Assembly: GCA_963682055.1 (NCBI GenBank)
Contig: OY821751.1
Span: 8,928,001 to 8,992,000, forward strand
Reading direction: 5' to 3'
Source: Primula veris
Lineage: Eukaryota > Streptophyta > Magnoliopsida > Ericales > Primulaceae
Length of the DNA stretch: 64,000 nucleotides
In this document: positions 11,101-21,101 of the stretch, one piece after another
How positions within the stretch are numbered: the first letter of the stretch is position 1
How the letters are laid out: each line of letters starts with the position of its first letter
The notes under the pieces: model-generated
The model's input: the letters and a program-made list of their open reading frames with translations, nothing else
The model's database searches: none
What the model was told of the DNA's origin: nothing
Made by a program: the position numbers and the translations under genes

Positions 11101-14100
11101 AAGCGGATATTTCTTCTTGCCTTTGCTCTTGCGATTCTTGATGCAATCTCTAGCTATGTGTCCTTCCTTACCACAAGTATAGCAAACAAAATCGTTAGAA
11201 TAAATTGAATTATTTAACGATTTACCTTTATGTTTACGTTGGTCTTTTAACTTGAGTATTTCCTTGACGATTCGAATGATTTGTATTGAATTTTTGTCGT
11301 CATTGGATAGCTCATCGCTTTCGTCAGAAGTTGTTCCTTTGAAAGCTATCTCCTTCTTTTTCGAGATTGGCTTGTGACTATTGAGGGTGATCTCGTGAGT
11401 AATGAGTGAACCCGTCAATGCATCAAGAGTGTATGTGTTCATGTCGTGCGCCTCTTGAATTGCGGTGACCTTTGGTTCCCATTCTTTCGGTAAGCTCCGA
11501 ATCACCTTTGAAACCATTTCCTTACAAGACAAAGACTTACCAAGAGATGTTAATCCATTAGTAATAGTGGTAAATCTAGCAAGCATATCGGAAATAGTTT
11601 CTCCCTCGCTCATCTTAAAAAGCTCGTAGTCATGAACTAAAAGTTGTAGTTTGCAATCCTTAACTTGGTTAGTTTCCTCGTGCATAACTACTAACTTATC
11701 CCACATACCCTTAGCCGTTTTACAAGCGGAAATTTTGTTGTACTCGTTAGGGGAAACGGCACAAACAATAGCGTAGATTGCTTTGGCGTTAGTAGAGTAG
11801 GCTTCTAGTTGAGCAACATCTAAGTTCTCTACGGGAATTGGGTTCTCGCTATTTTCGGATTTAGGAGCGGAATATCCTACTTTAATAATCTTCCAAAGAT
11901 TAACATTATAGCTTTGTAGGAAAATGCTCATCCTATCTTTCCAATAACTATAGGTTATCCCATCGAAATAAGGTGGAGTATTTGGGGATAAAGCTATGCC
12001 GGATGCGAAATTGTACAAATTAGCCATCGGGATCTTAACTCTTAAATCGTTAGATTCCTATATGCAAGAGCCACGGATACCAATTGTTGGCCCGTGTGGC
12101 TAAACCTTAGAGGGGGGGGGGGGGGGGTGAATAAGGTTTTTAGCGTTTTTAGCGGAATTAAAATCTAAGTGCAACTAACAACTCAACTTTCGCAATTCTA
12201 AGCTTAAGCGTTAATAATCGTTTAAACAATCCAAACGCAAGCAAGAAAATAAACAAAATATAAGTTGCGGAAAGTAAAGTTAAGGAAGAAAATGACACCA
12301 TGATTTATAGAGGTTCGGCAAAACGGCCTACGTCCTCTCCTCGGTACTACCGAGTATTTCACTAATAATTTTTTTCCGGATATTACAATCCTAACGAGCT
12401 AATCGACCGATTTAGCTCCCTTTCACTCTATGAGTATCCCGAATGAAAAAACCTAGAGCTTTTAAGCAACACTCGCTTACAAAGCCTCTACCCGATCACT
12501 CGCTCACAAATGAGTTTATACTTTACTCTTTACAAGATTGTTACAACAATGTAACTACACTCACTATTTTAATTGCTTCTAAATAAGCTAATTGGTGAGT
12601 TTTTGATGTTGTTTGAGCTTGAATCGTTTTCTCCTTGATTTCTCTCTTTCTCGAATATTTTCACAAAAATGGTGATTTTTAGGGTTTTTATTGAGAGAGG
12701 TAGAAGGATAATGATGTGTATATTGATTGGTGGTTTTGGAGAGAGATTGGGCTGGTTTATATAGACCAAAGGTCTGTTTTTTGTTTTTCTGACCGTTGGT
12801 AGTGGTTGAGGGTTTTAACCAACAGTTTTAAGCGTTTCCCAGAATAAGCTGAAAAGCTGTTTTTGAAATCTGCAGAAAACGATCGGTCGTTTTCTACAGT
12901 CGATCGGTCGTTTCCAGAAAACGATCGGTCGTTTTCTGAGAAACGATCGGTCGTTTTCTGAGAAACGATCGGTCGTTTTCTGAGAAACGATCGGTCGTTT
13001 TTCAGACGACCTCACTGGAAGAATTTGGAACAAAAACGATCGGTCGTTTTTGTCCAGACGATCGGTCGTTTCTTCAGTAAACCCGGTTTTCTCGTTAAAC
13101 TTCGAAAGCCCGTAACTTCTTCGTTTTAGCTCCGATTCTGGTTCCGCTTGAACCTGTGGCTTCGTTTTTGATTGCTCTATCTTTCTGGCGTTCTGAAATT
13201 TACAAATTCTCGTTTTTGGAAAAGACCAAACATTATATCATCAAAAAGAGAAATCGTAAAATCATTAAAACATAATCAAACTTATAAACAAAATCAATTA
13301 TTGAACCCCATGGTTCAACAAGGCTGAAATAGAGTTTTCTAGCAGGAAAATTACTAAATGCAACTGGCCCCTTAAAGTTGACACGCCAAATGCAATACGA
13401 CTTTGAAGGCAAGATATTTAGCTTAAAATCTGGAACCATATAGCCCGTTATACATCTACATACATAAAAAGGGAAAATGGTAATCAAATTCCATGATAGT
13501 TCTCAATTCAATCACATATTAATACAAACGAATGACCTCATGTGCAGTATCAGCGCCATTATCATTGTATATGTTTTACTAGTATGACAACATAATGCAA
13601 GTTGGTATGTGAAAATATCAAAAAATACGAAGGGAATATTCTGTGGAAATTATATTATTAATTTCTCAATTTAGTAGAATGGCAGGGGAACAAAATGAAC
13701 TTTCGCAAAGTGGTGATTTGGGTGTGACGAAGATTCTGATACAGTATTTATGATAAACTTACACCATGCTATTACTGTATGAATTATCTTCTCATTAATG
13801 TGACCTTGTCTAATAGCTAAAAACTTTTACCAATCACAGAAAAAAACTGGTGATTGTTTATTTGATTCACATACCCTGGGACATGAGAGACCATCTTCAA
13901 TGATATAGCAACTTACATTTTAAGCATACTTGTGAACAAAGGTAACAAAAAAATAGCCAAAGGTAAATTCACATACAGAATAAGTAAGAAAGAAACCTGT
14001 ATTAAGAAATCGACAAAACCTTGCCCTGGACCAGAAAGTTTTGGTCGTATTCCACTGTAACCAGGTTCTAAAGATTCATCCTTCAAATTTGGGTAATACT

Positions 14101-17100
14101 TTCTAATTTCCGGATAAAAACGGTTTGCACGTTCTGCCTGTACTGAGTAATCAAACCTGTGTAAAAATTATCGGATAAATTAACAGTGTTTGAGGGTTAG
14201 CCTGCGCAAAGTTATAGTAAATTATGTTTCTGAAAACTGTGCTCTCTATTTGAAGCAAACAAGTAGTGGATGAGCATGAAAACTGCAGTTAGCATATGGT
14301 TCCTAAAACAGTTACTATAGTCTTGTTTAGTTGCAGTACTTAAGCTCAGCTTATTTGCTTATTTGCTTCAAAGCTAGATTGTATTTGTCTGAGCAGCTTA
14401 AAGGCTGAGTTTTCTGGGTTTTAGGCTCGAAAAGGCTATTAAAAAAACTTTAAGCTATATAAACCCATTTTCTCAGTCCAAAAAACCAGCTTAGTTACTT
14501 AAAAGCTGTAGCCAAACAAGCCATGAATAAACATCATAACAAGAACCTAGCTCCAGAAAGCTGGAAAGAGTCGTCACACTGACTTCAAAAAGATAATTTA
14601 TTGTTCTCCCAACTTGCATCATTGAAATAGAGAAACCATCTTTTTTTTAAACACGACAAGAACAGATTCATACTTGTTTAAGAAACTGCAGACATCACCA
14701 GCTCCATCAATCCATTCAACATCAGGACCGAATTTGACATTTCCATTCAAGTCAAGAGTAACATGTACTCCAAGCCCACCGTCCTCCGGTATGGGATAAA
14801 TCAAATGCTTAAAAATTGGATTTCTAATTCCTGATAGAGTGAAATAACAACCGCGAGCGAAATAGGGAGTGGGGATAACTTCTTTATTTATGCCACTAAA
14901 ATGTTTTGCAAGAGTTGGGGCACTCAAACCCGCAGAATTGACCACAAACTTTGGCATTAGAATAAGGTCTGGTTGCAAAGGAATTGAAGAGTCTCTATAA
15001 TTCAGGGATTTGCTTTCAGAAATATGTAGGCAGATTTGATTTTCTTCCATGTGGGCACCAATCACGGTTGTGTTGTAAGAGAAAGTAGTTCCATACCCCT
15101 CAGCTTCCCCCTAAACGAACAAGTGATTGATATTCCTGTCAATACGTGTTTATAATCCATGATAAAATCAGAATAATGCTGTGAAAAGGCTAAATTTGTT
15201 TTAGACAACATATATGCAATGTATCTCCTCTCTCCTCTCTCAAGCAATTTAAGCTTAAAGTTGGGCGAAAATGTGAGTTCAAATATCACAGCCACCCTTA
15301 ATTAAAACTGAAAATATTGTTTGCACATCTTAGATTTACCAACAACACAAATTCCTGTTCAAAATAACTATGGCTCGTCTTGTTGCAAATTCTTCAGCTT
15401 TCTTTTTAGTAAAATTTGTAATGCTTGAAGCTGGGCCGATTTTGGCTGAGCAGCTTGAAAACTGACATTTTCTGGTTTTTTAGCCATAGGACAGTAGACG
15501 CTTACAGCTGGATGACCCAACCTTGACCTAATTTGGTCACACTTTTTTTATCTCGGAATTTTTGTTTTGTTACTAAAAAGCTGGACGATATTGGTTGACC
15601 AACTTCAAAGCTGAACTTTCTAGCTTCTAGACCTGAAAAGTTATCACACTTTTAACAGGACCAGGCCAGATTTTTCGCAACCTCCGAAAAACCCGGTTTA
15701 TTTGCATAGAAAGCTGCAACTAAAGAAGCTTTTTTCCCAACTTCAAGACTAGAGTAATTTTCGCAAAGAAACAGACCCATAATAGTACAATCTAATACAA
15801 GATAAAGATTTTACATTGGATAGTGGCCCATAAATCAGACTTCGGCAAAGTTTACTTCTTCTTTTTTGCAAGGATTTTCTCAACTACAAGCTTAAATGAC
15901 TAACTCATACAATAATACGCGAATTAATGACTAACTGATATAATACAATATGAGAATTAAAAGGCCTTACCACCATAGATAACATTAGAGAATGGCTATC
16001 AACTATCCCAGAAACAGGAGATAATAAGGCTTTGACACATTGCAACTCGGGCTCAATTCTCATGGCCTCGTAACCTTCCATCATTTTTAGACTTTTAACA
16101 CCATTTTCAATGCCGCGATTCATTATGTTATTCAACTTTGGGACCTCCGATGACCTAGTAGCAACGATTAACTTGCCAGTCTGTTTATGGGGAACATGGT
16201 GTTCTTCGCAGTACTTGTACAACAATTGTCTCCCTCTTGCACAAAAAATTGTCTGAAACAATTTGAGACGAACAATATAAGAATGTTAGTTTGAAAACTG
16301 GAGGTAAATATTGCTTTCCCAAAGGGCCGAAATTCGAAGAAATTATATACATGAATCAGAAGCACTCCAATAGATTTCGATGATTGTCGTTTGCATATAG
16401 ACGAAACCAAAAAAGCTGATCATGGCAGAAAGGCCTAAAGTTTATCTCAAGAGGTAAAAAAGGATATCTGATGGAAAAAAAACCCTTAAATACACTGATA
16501 TAATTTGTTTCGCGACTTGACAGTTGACACTAGTGTATGCAAAATGGAACAACTTATACACCAAAGCTAAACATTTAACCTAAAAGCACTAGTAATTGCT
16601 TGATGACATTAGTATACTAAGACCCAATGTGCATAAAGTTGGACAATTAGTACTGCACAAAGCTTCTAAATCCGTTAACTAATTTTAAAGGAAAAAAACA
16701 ACGGAGATATATTTAACCTTGCATTGTGAACAAATCGAATGATATCAATATGGAGAGACACCACTATTAAACAGGCGTAAATATAGGATGAGTCGATGAG
16801 GTAAGTTGATGACTGGTAATAATTATAAAAGTAAAATCCACAACTCATAGCAAACAAATCAACTTAGAAACTAAGACTTGTCTTGTTGCGGATTCTACCC
16901 TCAGCTTTCTTCGTCTTTTTGTTTCTTGTTGGTTAACTTTTCCAAGATCCGAATTTAAAAGACTTAACCTAGTTTTTTCCAGTCTCAAATAAGTCAGCTT
17001 ATTTGCTTAAAAGGTGCAGCTAAACAAACCATGGTGCAGCTAAACAAACCATACCTTTGGCTTTACTTATTCATCATATATTCTACTATACCCAACCAAA

Positions 17101-18281
17101 TTCTGAGTCCTAATTATTTCTGGCAAGGCCGGTCTAGCCACCTAGTTTTCATAAGTCAGACAGTCCGCTGGGGCGTGACTCAATAAGGGAGCCCAAAGGA
17201 AAAGAAAAATTATTTTTTTTAACAAAACACAGTAGTTCTTTTGGACGATAAACGTTAGTACGATAAAATACTCTTAAGAACTTGCTTCAAAAAATACAAG
17301 AGTCCAATTTTTTTGCTATTATGAACTAATCATATTTTTAACATACATTGTCAACAACACAAAAAAACCGAACATTAAATAGGGTGGAGAAATTCCGCAT
17401 CCACTGCTAACCCTGATTGCCGGTCATAAAAATGTATGCCCATTCATAACAATGTGCCAATATAAGTAATAAAGTATAATATTTAAGGGCATTTTTTCAA
17501 GTAAACATAAATGGGTATCATGAAAAACGAACAAACCTTGAAAGAATCGGGAGGATAGTAAATTCCAGCATGGATAACCTCGCTGTTTCTTGAGCTCGTA
17601 CCTGTCCCGAAAGTGGGCCCGGAATCAATTACCAAAACTTGCTTTTTTTGGCCAATGCAAAGCTCTCTTGCAACTGCTATGCCAACTATACCAGCCCCTA
17701 TTAAATAGTAAAGAAACAAACAATATAAATATAATGATTTTATGGATTTGTCGTTTCGATTGTTGGGAAGAAAATGGGGCCAGAAAGGCAACTCACAAAA
17801 ATACGAAAGCTCGAAAAATGTAAAAGGGAATGAACTTGTATATATTTTTTCTTCTAGTTTTTTGGTATGTTTACAAATTACAAATGAAGTGAATACCACT
17901 TATTTATACTAATCTTAAAGTTTCAAATATTAAAAAGGAAAATGAAAAGTCTTAAGTTAGCTTCTTACAAAATTTGAAAACTTAAAAAACATAAAAAAGC
18001 TAAATAATTAAAACCAAACAAGTTTAGAATTCCAATGTAGGTTTCCTTAACATGGAAATGAATATAGCTAAATCAAGAAAAACATACTATTATTGTATTA
18101 TTATTCTAATAATACCTATAACCACACTGTCCACTCTCTCTCTAGGAACTTCCCTAATCCCTTGAAAGCTTCTGGATAATAGTAAACTGTAGTTTTTTTC
18201 ATGAAAATGTAGCATTTTTGTTCTTGGGTTTTTAATTCTTTTGATTTCTTCCATGGTTATGTTGGTTATGTGTCTCATCAT
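8174..18281 (-). CDS. L2HGDH: L-2-hydroxyglutarate dehydrogenase, mitochondrial (6 exons, 440 aa)
   Basis: This is an FAD-dependent oxidase of the DAO family that converts L-2-hydroxyglutarate to 2-oxoglutarate in mitochondria, a metabolite-repair reaction. Exons on the minus strand are 18281-18116, 17697-17537, 16252-15971, 15110-14674, 14156-13997 and 8290-8174. All borders are GT-AG and all phases agree, giving 1323 nt including TAA. Exon 1 carries a basic N-terminus compatible with a mitochondrial presequence and, with exon 2, the FAD-binding motif [16 protein letters not shown] (GxGxxG). Later landmarks are [34 protein letters not shown], the glycine-rich [22 protein letters not shown] and the C-terminal [16 protein letters not shown]. 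The start is the first ATG of MMRHI; internal Met codons are possible alternatives. The last intron (5706 nt) contains a complete LTR element in the same orientation. No damage is seen in the coding exons. Confidence 0.95.
9015..9022 (-). promoter_or_regulatory. TATA box of the 3' LTR
   Basis: The minus strand reads TATATAAA here, with the same sequence at the same place in the other LTR. The hairpin-repeat array starts about 110 bp upstream of it (higher coordinates), which places the array in U3. Confidence 0.6.
9133..9292 (-). repeat. Array of six short hairpin repeats in LTR U3 (AACGA-TCGG-TCGTT core)
   Basis: Each unit is a short inverted repeat with a four-base centre: arms such as GAAAACGA and TCGTTTTC around TCGG. 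Units are separated by short linkers such as TCTACAG or CCAG. Six occur in this LTR. The arms complement each other even where individual bases differ between units (AAAAACGA pairs with TCGTTTTT), so the hairpin form appears maintained. The position just upstream of the TATA box suggests enhancer or protein-binding repeats; that role is inference. Confidence 0.85.
9536..9549 (-). other. Polypurine tract next to the 3' LTR
   Basis: The minus strand reads AAAATGGGAGAGAT directly before the 3' LTR and is preceded by TTTGTCATAATC, the usual Sirevirus arrangement. It would prime plus-strand DNA synthesis. Confidence 0.75.
9628..9643 (-). other. Second upstream polypurine tract
   Basis: The minus strand reads CCAAAGGGGGAGAAAA about 90 bp upstream of the first tract, preceded by TTTTGATAATG. 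Multiplied polypurine tracts are described for Sireviruses. Confidence 0.6.
9809..12027 (-). pseudogene. Sirevirus-like gag, frameshifted and cut off at the start of protease
   Basis: The first reading frame starts at ATG 12027 ([13 protein letters not shown]) and contains the Copia gag (UBN2-type) core with YWKDRM, GMWDKLV and [13 protein letters not shown], then a first CCHC knuckle ([14 protein letters not shown]). Near 11110 the frame changes inside a short A-run, consistent with loss of one base. The second frame (to 9809) continues with a Ser/Asp-rich linker, a long coiled coil (about 10380-10950) and a second CCHC knuckle ([14 protein letters not shown]). Gag packages the element's RNA. 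The frame ends shortly after a TNKWY motif, exactly where Sirevirus protease normally begins (KWY-x-DSG). This suggests that pol was removed by a deletion starting there. Family and knuckles are seen directly; the deletion history is inference. Confidence 0.85.
12069..12085 (-). other. Probable primer-binding site
   Basis: The minus strand reads TTGGTATCCGTGGCTC, close to the initiator-Met tRNA-complementary site (TGGTATCAGAGC) used by plant Copia elements. It lies about 43 nt inside the 5' LTR, further than usual because of a homopolymer tract between them. Confidence 0.5.
12112..12127. repeat. Run of 16 G residues beside the 5' LTR
   Basis: An uninterrupted G16 tract (C16 in the element's sense strand) lies between the LTR and the primer-binding site. 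It could be a replication or assembly artefact, or a true tract able to form quadruplex structure. Confidence 0.8.
12128..13320 (-). repeat. 5' LTR of the intronic Sirevirus-like element
   Basis: 1193 bp, homologous to 8386-9535. On the minus strand it begins TGTTGAACCATGG and ends CCTTATTCA. Its TATA box is at 12756-12763. The extra length compared with the other LTR is about 43 bp and corresponds to two additional hairpin units. Confidence 0.92.
12875..13074 (-). repeat. Array of eight hairpin repeats in the 5' LTR
   Basis: Same units as in the other LTR but eight in number; the middle unit (AGAAACGATCGGTCGTTTTC plus linker, 22 bp) is present in three near-identical copies where the other LTR has one. 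The copy number therefore changed after insertion or during reverse transcription. Confidence 0.85.
14321..14522. mobile_element. MITE of the local TTGTTTGG...CCAAACAA family, in an L2HGDH intron
   Basis: About 200 bp. It begins CTTGTTTAGTTGCAG and ends CTGTAGCCAAACAAG, which are near inverted copies, with several AGCTT/AAGCT blocks inside. Similar units occur at 16876-17052, 38467-38672, 44953-45095 and 46683-46885. No transposase is present and a target duplication could not be fixed. Confidence 0.55.
16876..17052. mobile_element. MITE of the same family, in an L2HGDH intron
   Basis: Starts ACTTGTCTTGTTGCGG and ends GGTGCAGCTAAACAAACCAT, the last 20 bp being repeated twice in tandem. It shares the interior CAGCTTATTTGCTTAAAAG block with its relatives. 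Confidence 0.5.
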
Positions 18282-19015
18282 CTTTTTTTTCTTTTCTAGA
18301 AAAGAGTGTTTTGTGATTTGGGGGTTTATGTGAAAACCTTGAAACTGAAATCAGTTTTATTCTCTACTTTGGTTTACAGAACACAGCATGGTGTAACTTT
18401 TGTCGGTATACCGCATGGGTTAAAAACTTTAGTTTTAAATGAAATTTTGATTTGAATGTTTTTAAATGTTTTAATTAATTATATTATTTAAATTGTGTGA
18501 TGAAACCAAACAAAAAGTAAAATTAACTATTTTTTATTAATATTTTATTTTAAATGTTTAGATACAGAAATATAATATATTATATATGTGTGTGTGTATG
18601 TGACTATCGTAGACGATTCAAATTTAAATTTAGTATGGTCAGATTTTGATCACTATGCATTCGTAATTATTTTTAGTTTTTAAAAACATTGTTATTTTAT
18701 TTCTAAAGTAATTCAAAAAAAAAACTGTAAACTTGACCTTTTATATTTTTTTGGTATTTATTAATATCACAACCTATAAATTATCAAATAAAAAATTGAA
18801 CATAAAAAAATATATAAAATGTCAAAATTTACACATATTTTTAAACAAACAATTTAGAAATAAAATATAACATTGATTTTCCAAAAATAATCAAAAATTA
18901 ATTACGAATACATATGAAAAAATCGATAAACTGACCGACCGTTATGAACTTTATCTGAACGGGTGTTTGTATGTTTTGATGTAATATATATTGTTTGAGT
19001 AACTAATAAACATGT
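18282..19015. other. Intergenic stretch between L2HGDH and tRNA-Phe
   Basis: AT-rich sequence holding the upstream region of L2HGDH. No gene or clear TATA box could be assigned. Confidence 0.3.
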
Positions 19016-19020
19016 GCGGG

Positions 19021-19063
<43 letters not shown>

Positions 19064-19088
19064 AGGTGTTCGATCCACCTTCACCGCA
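19016..19088 (+). tRNA. trnF-GAA (nuclear): tRNA-Phe (GAA)
   Basis: This is a complete 73-nt cloverleaf. The acceptor stem GCGGGGA pairs with TCACCGC (one G-U/A-C style irregularity), the D arm is AGCTCAGTTGGGAGAGC, the anticodon loop CTGAAGA has GAA at 19049-19051, and the T arm contains GTTCGATCC. A discriminator A follows at 19088, with no encoded CCA, as expected for a nuclear gene. A T-rich stretch (TTCTTTACTTTTATTT) follows and can end Pol III transcription. The internal A and B boxes are intact. Confidence 0.96.
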
Positions 19089-19915
19089 TTCTTTACTTTT
19101 ATTTAAATTTACCATAATATACTATTAATGTATGTTTTTTTTAGGGGGTCGTAGTGTAAAAAAATAGTGTTTAATACAAAAGTATTTTTTTTTTCTATGT
19201 TCAACATAGATAAAATAAATATGAAGTCAATACAAAAAACATTAGACAATAAAATAATTTTTTTTATGTAATCTTGTTTAGAAAAATTCAATGGGTATTT
19301 AAAAAATTTGGTAATTTCAAAGTAAAAAACCTAAACTTTTAGAAAAAAGAAGATAACATGATTTGAACTCATAACATTCAACTAGCTTATGATCTAATTT
19401 TACAATTACACCATCAACTCTTTTGTTTAAATAGGGGTGGCCATCAATGCATATATCTCATAATTTTTTTAATTACATGTATAAAAAAATAAAAATAAAA
19501 ATAAAATTGAAAATGGTTGCCGGGGTGGTCACGGCCATCCCCAGCCCCCCTTTGGTCGGCCCTGAAGATAGTGTCATTTTATTTGGAAGGTAGTTCAAGA
19601 TAATGTCATATTATATATTTAATTGTATTGATTATATATGTTGGACTAATGTGTTATCTTTCAGGTAATAAAGGACCTGATTGAAGAATGTTTTATAGTT
19701 GTTTGCTCAATAGTAACTTATAACTTTTATGTCACTTTACATACTTTTGGTACTAATTTGTAACTAAGATAAACTTTCTGAACTAGGTATAAATAGTCCT
19801 AATAAGACTAGTTTGACCAGTTTCTATCTTTTTTGTCAATTTTAACTTTTTTCAAAATCTAAAATAAAAACGAGGTGCACTCATTGTACTATAATATTTC
19901 TGGATTCACTCTCAG
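19089..19915. other. Intergenic stretch between tRNA-Phe and the palindrome array
   Basis: No gene seen. Around 19350-19425 a reverse-oriented tRNA-like stretch (B-box-like GAGTTCAAATC on the minus strand) may be a SINE relic. A GC-rich patch at 19515-19565 (GGTGGTCACGGCCATCC) looks like a transposon fragment of unknown type. Confidence 0.35.
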
Positions 19916-20008
19916 ACGGTCTACAGTCATTGACTGTAGACCGTAGATTTAATCTACGGTTTACAGTCAATGACTGTAGACCGTAGATTTAATCTACGGT
20001 TTACAGCC
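19916..20008. repeat. Left palindrome array (three overlapping palindromes)
   Basis: Overlapping perfect or near-perfect palindromes: ACGGTCTACAGTCA around a central T, CCGTAGATT/AATCTACGG twice, and ACGGTTTACAGTCA with a partner. Each can fold into a hairpin or cruciform. The same CCGTAGATT...AATCTACGG core recurs in the right array. Confidence 0.85.
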
Positions 20009-21101
20009 TTTTTCAGGTTTTTTGCTTTAAAAATAAAAAATAAAAATCTGAGAATTAAAATTAAAATACTGAATAATTTTTTCAAATTAAATATGTTTTT
20101 TTTTTTACATAAAAATGCCTTATTTTTAAAATTTGATATTTTTTTCAAGTGTATAAGTTGATATTTTTTTCAAGTGTATAATTTGATATTTTTTTCAAGT
20201 GTGTATAAGTTGATATTTTTTTTGTTTTTTTCAAATTAAAAAACAAAATGCCTTAGTTTTAAAATTTTACATAAAATAAATTACCAATATTCTAACAAAC
20301 TCTCAAAATTTACACAAAATTTACCAAAAAAAAGTTGTTTTGATAAATTTTACAATTTTGGTTCATGTTATATTTTTATCAATTGTATAAGTTTATATTT
20401 ATTGAATGATTAACTAAATTGTCAATTTTTGAGAAGTTTTTTTGTTTGGTTTTAAACACTTGTATAACGCAATATGAAACATTAATTAAGTCGTCAATTT
20501 GGAGTCAATAATCAGTTTTTTATTTTTAATTTTATGTAAATTACTCTTTTTACATAAATTAAAATTCTAATAATTAAAATTAAAATACTGAATATTTTTT
20601 TCAAATTAAACATGATTTTTTTTTAATAAAAAAACTAAATGCCTTCTTTTTAAAATTATACATAAAATAAATTACCAATATTCTAACAATCTCTCAAAAA
20701 AAAACACAAAATTTACACAAATTTACACAAAAAAAATTGATTTGATAAATTTTATGTTTTTTGTTCATGTTATATTTAAGTGTATAAGTTGATATTTATT
20801 GAATGATTAACTAAATCGTCAATTTTTGTGAAGTTTTTTTTTTTTGTTTTTAACACTTGTATAACGCAATATGAAACATAACTAAGTCGTCAATTTGGTG
20901 TCAATCGACAATTTTCTTGAATGAAACAATCATAAATTATATAAATTTCATAAAATAAATTAACCCAATATGCAAACATGAACTAAATTACATGAACTAA
21001 ATTTCATAAAACGAATTTATTAAACATTTGTTTACATCATATAAATTTACAACAAATTGGAAAAAATAGTAATTTACATAAAATTAAAAATAAAAAACCG
21101 A
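20009..21101. repeat. AT-rich non-coding end with two imperfect direct repeats
   Basis: A block of roughly 310-350 bp around 20225-20535 recurs imperfectly at about 20605-20910 (shared words include ATGCCTT, AAATTACCAATATTCTAAC and AAACATAA-CTAAGTCGTCAA). At 20130-20215 a 28-bp unit (TTTGATATTTTTTTCAAGTG) is repeated three times. No coding potential is seen. This is the 3' flank of the transposase gene and probably the left arm of the element. Confidence 0.6.

Larger units (their letters stand above)
8381..13325 (-). mobile_element. Complete gag-only (non-autonomous) Sirevirus-like Copia element, TSD AGGCT
   Basis: Two direct LTRs (8386-9535 and 12128-13320) enclose a 2.6 kb internal region and the whole is flanked by AGGCT at 8381-8385 and 13321-13325. 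On the minus strand the order is 5' LTR, primer-binding-like site, gag, two polypurine tracts, 3' LTR. The tracts followed by TTTGTCATAATC-type sequence, and a gag with coiled coil and two CCHC knuckles, are Sirevirus traits. No protease, integrase or reverse transcriptase is present, so movement would need an autonomous partner. It lies inside the last intron of L2HGDH, same strand. The LTRs differ by only scattered substitutions plus two extra hairpin units in the right one, which suggests a fairly recent insertion. Confidence 0.92.
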
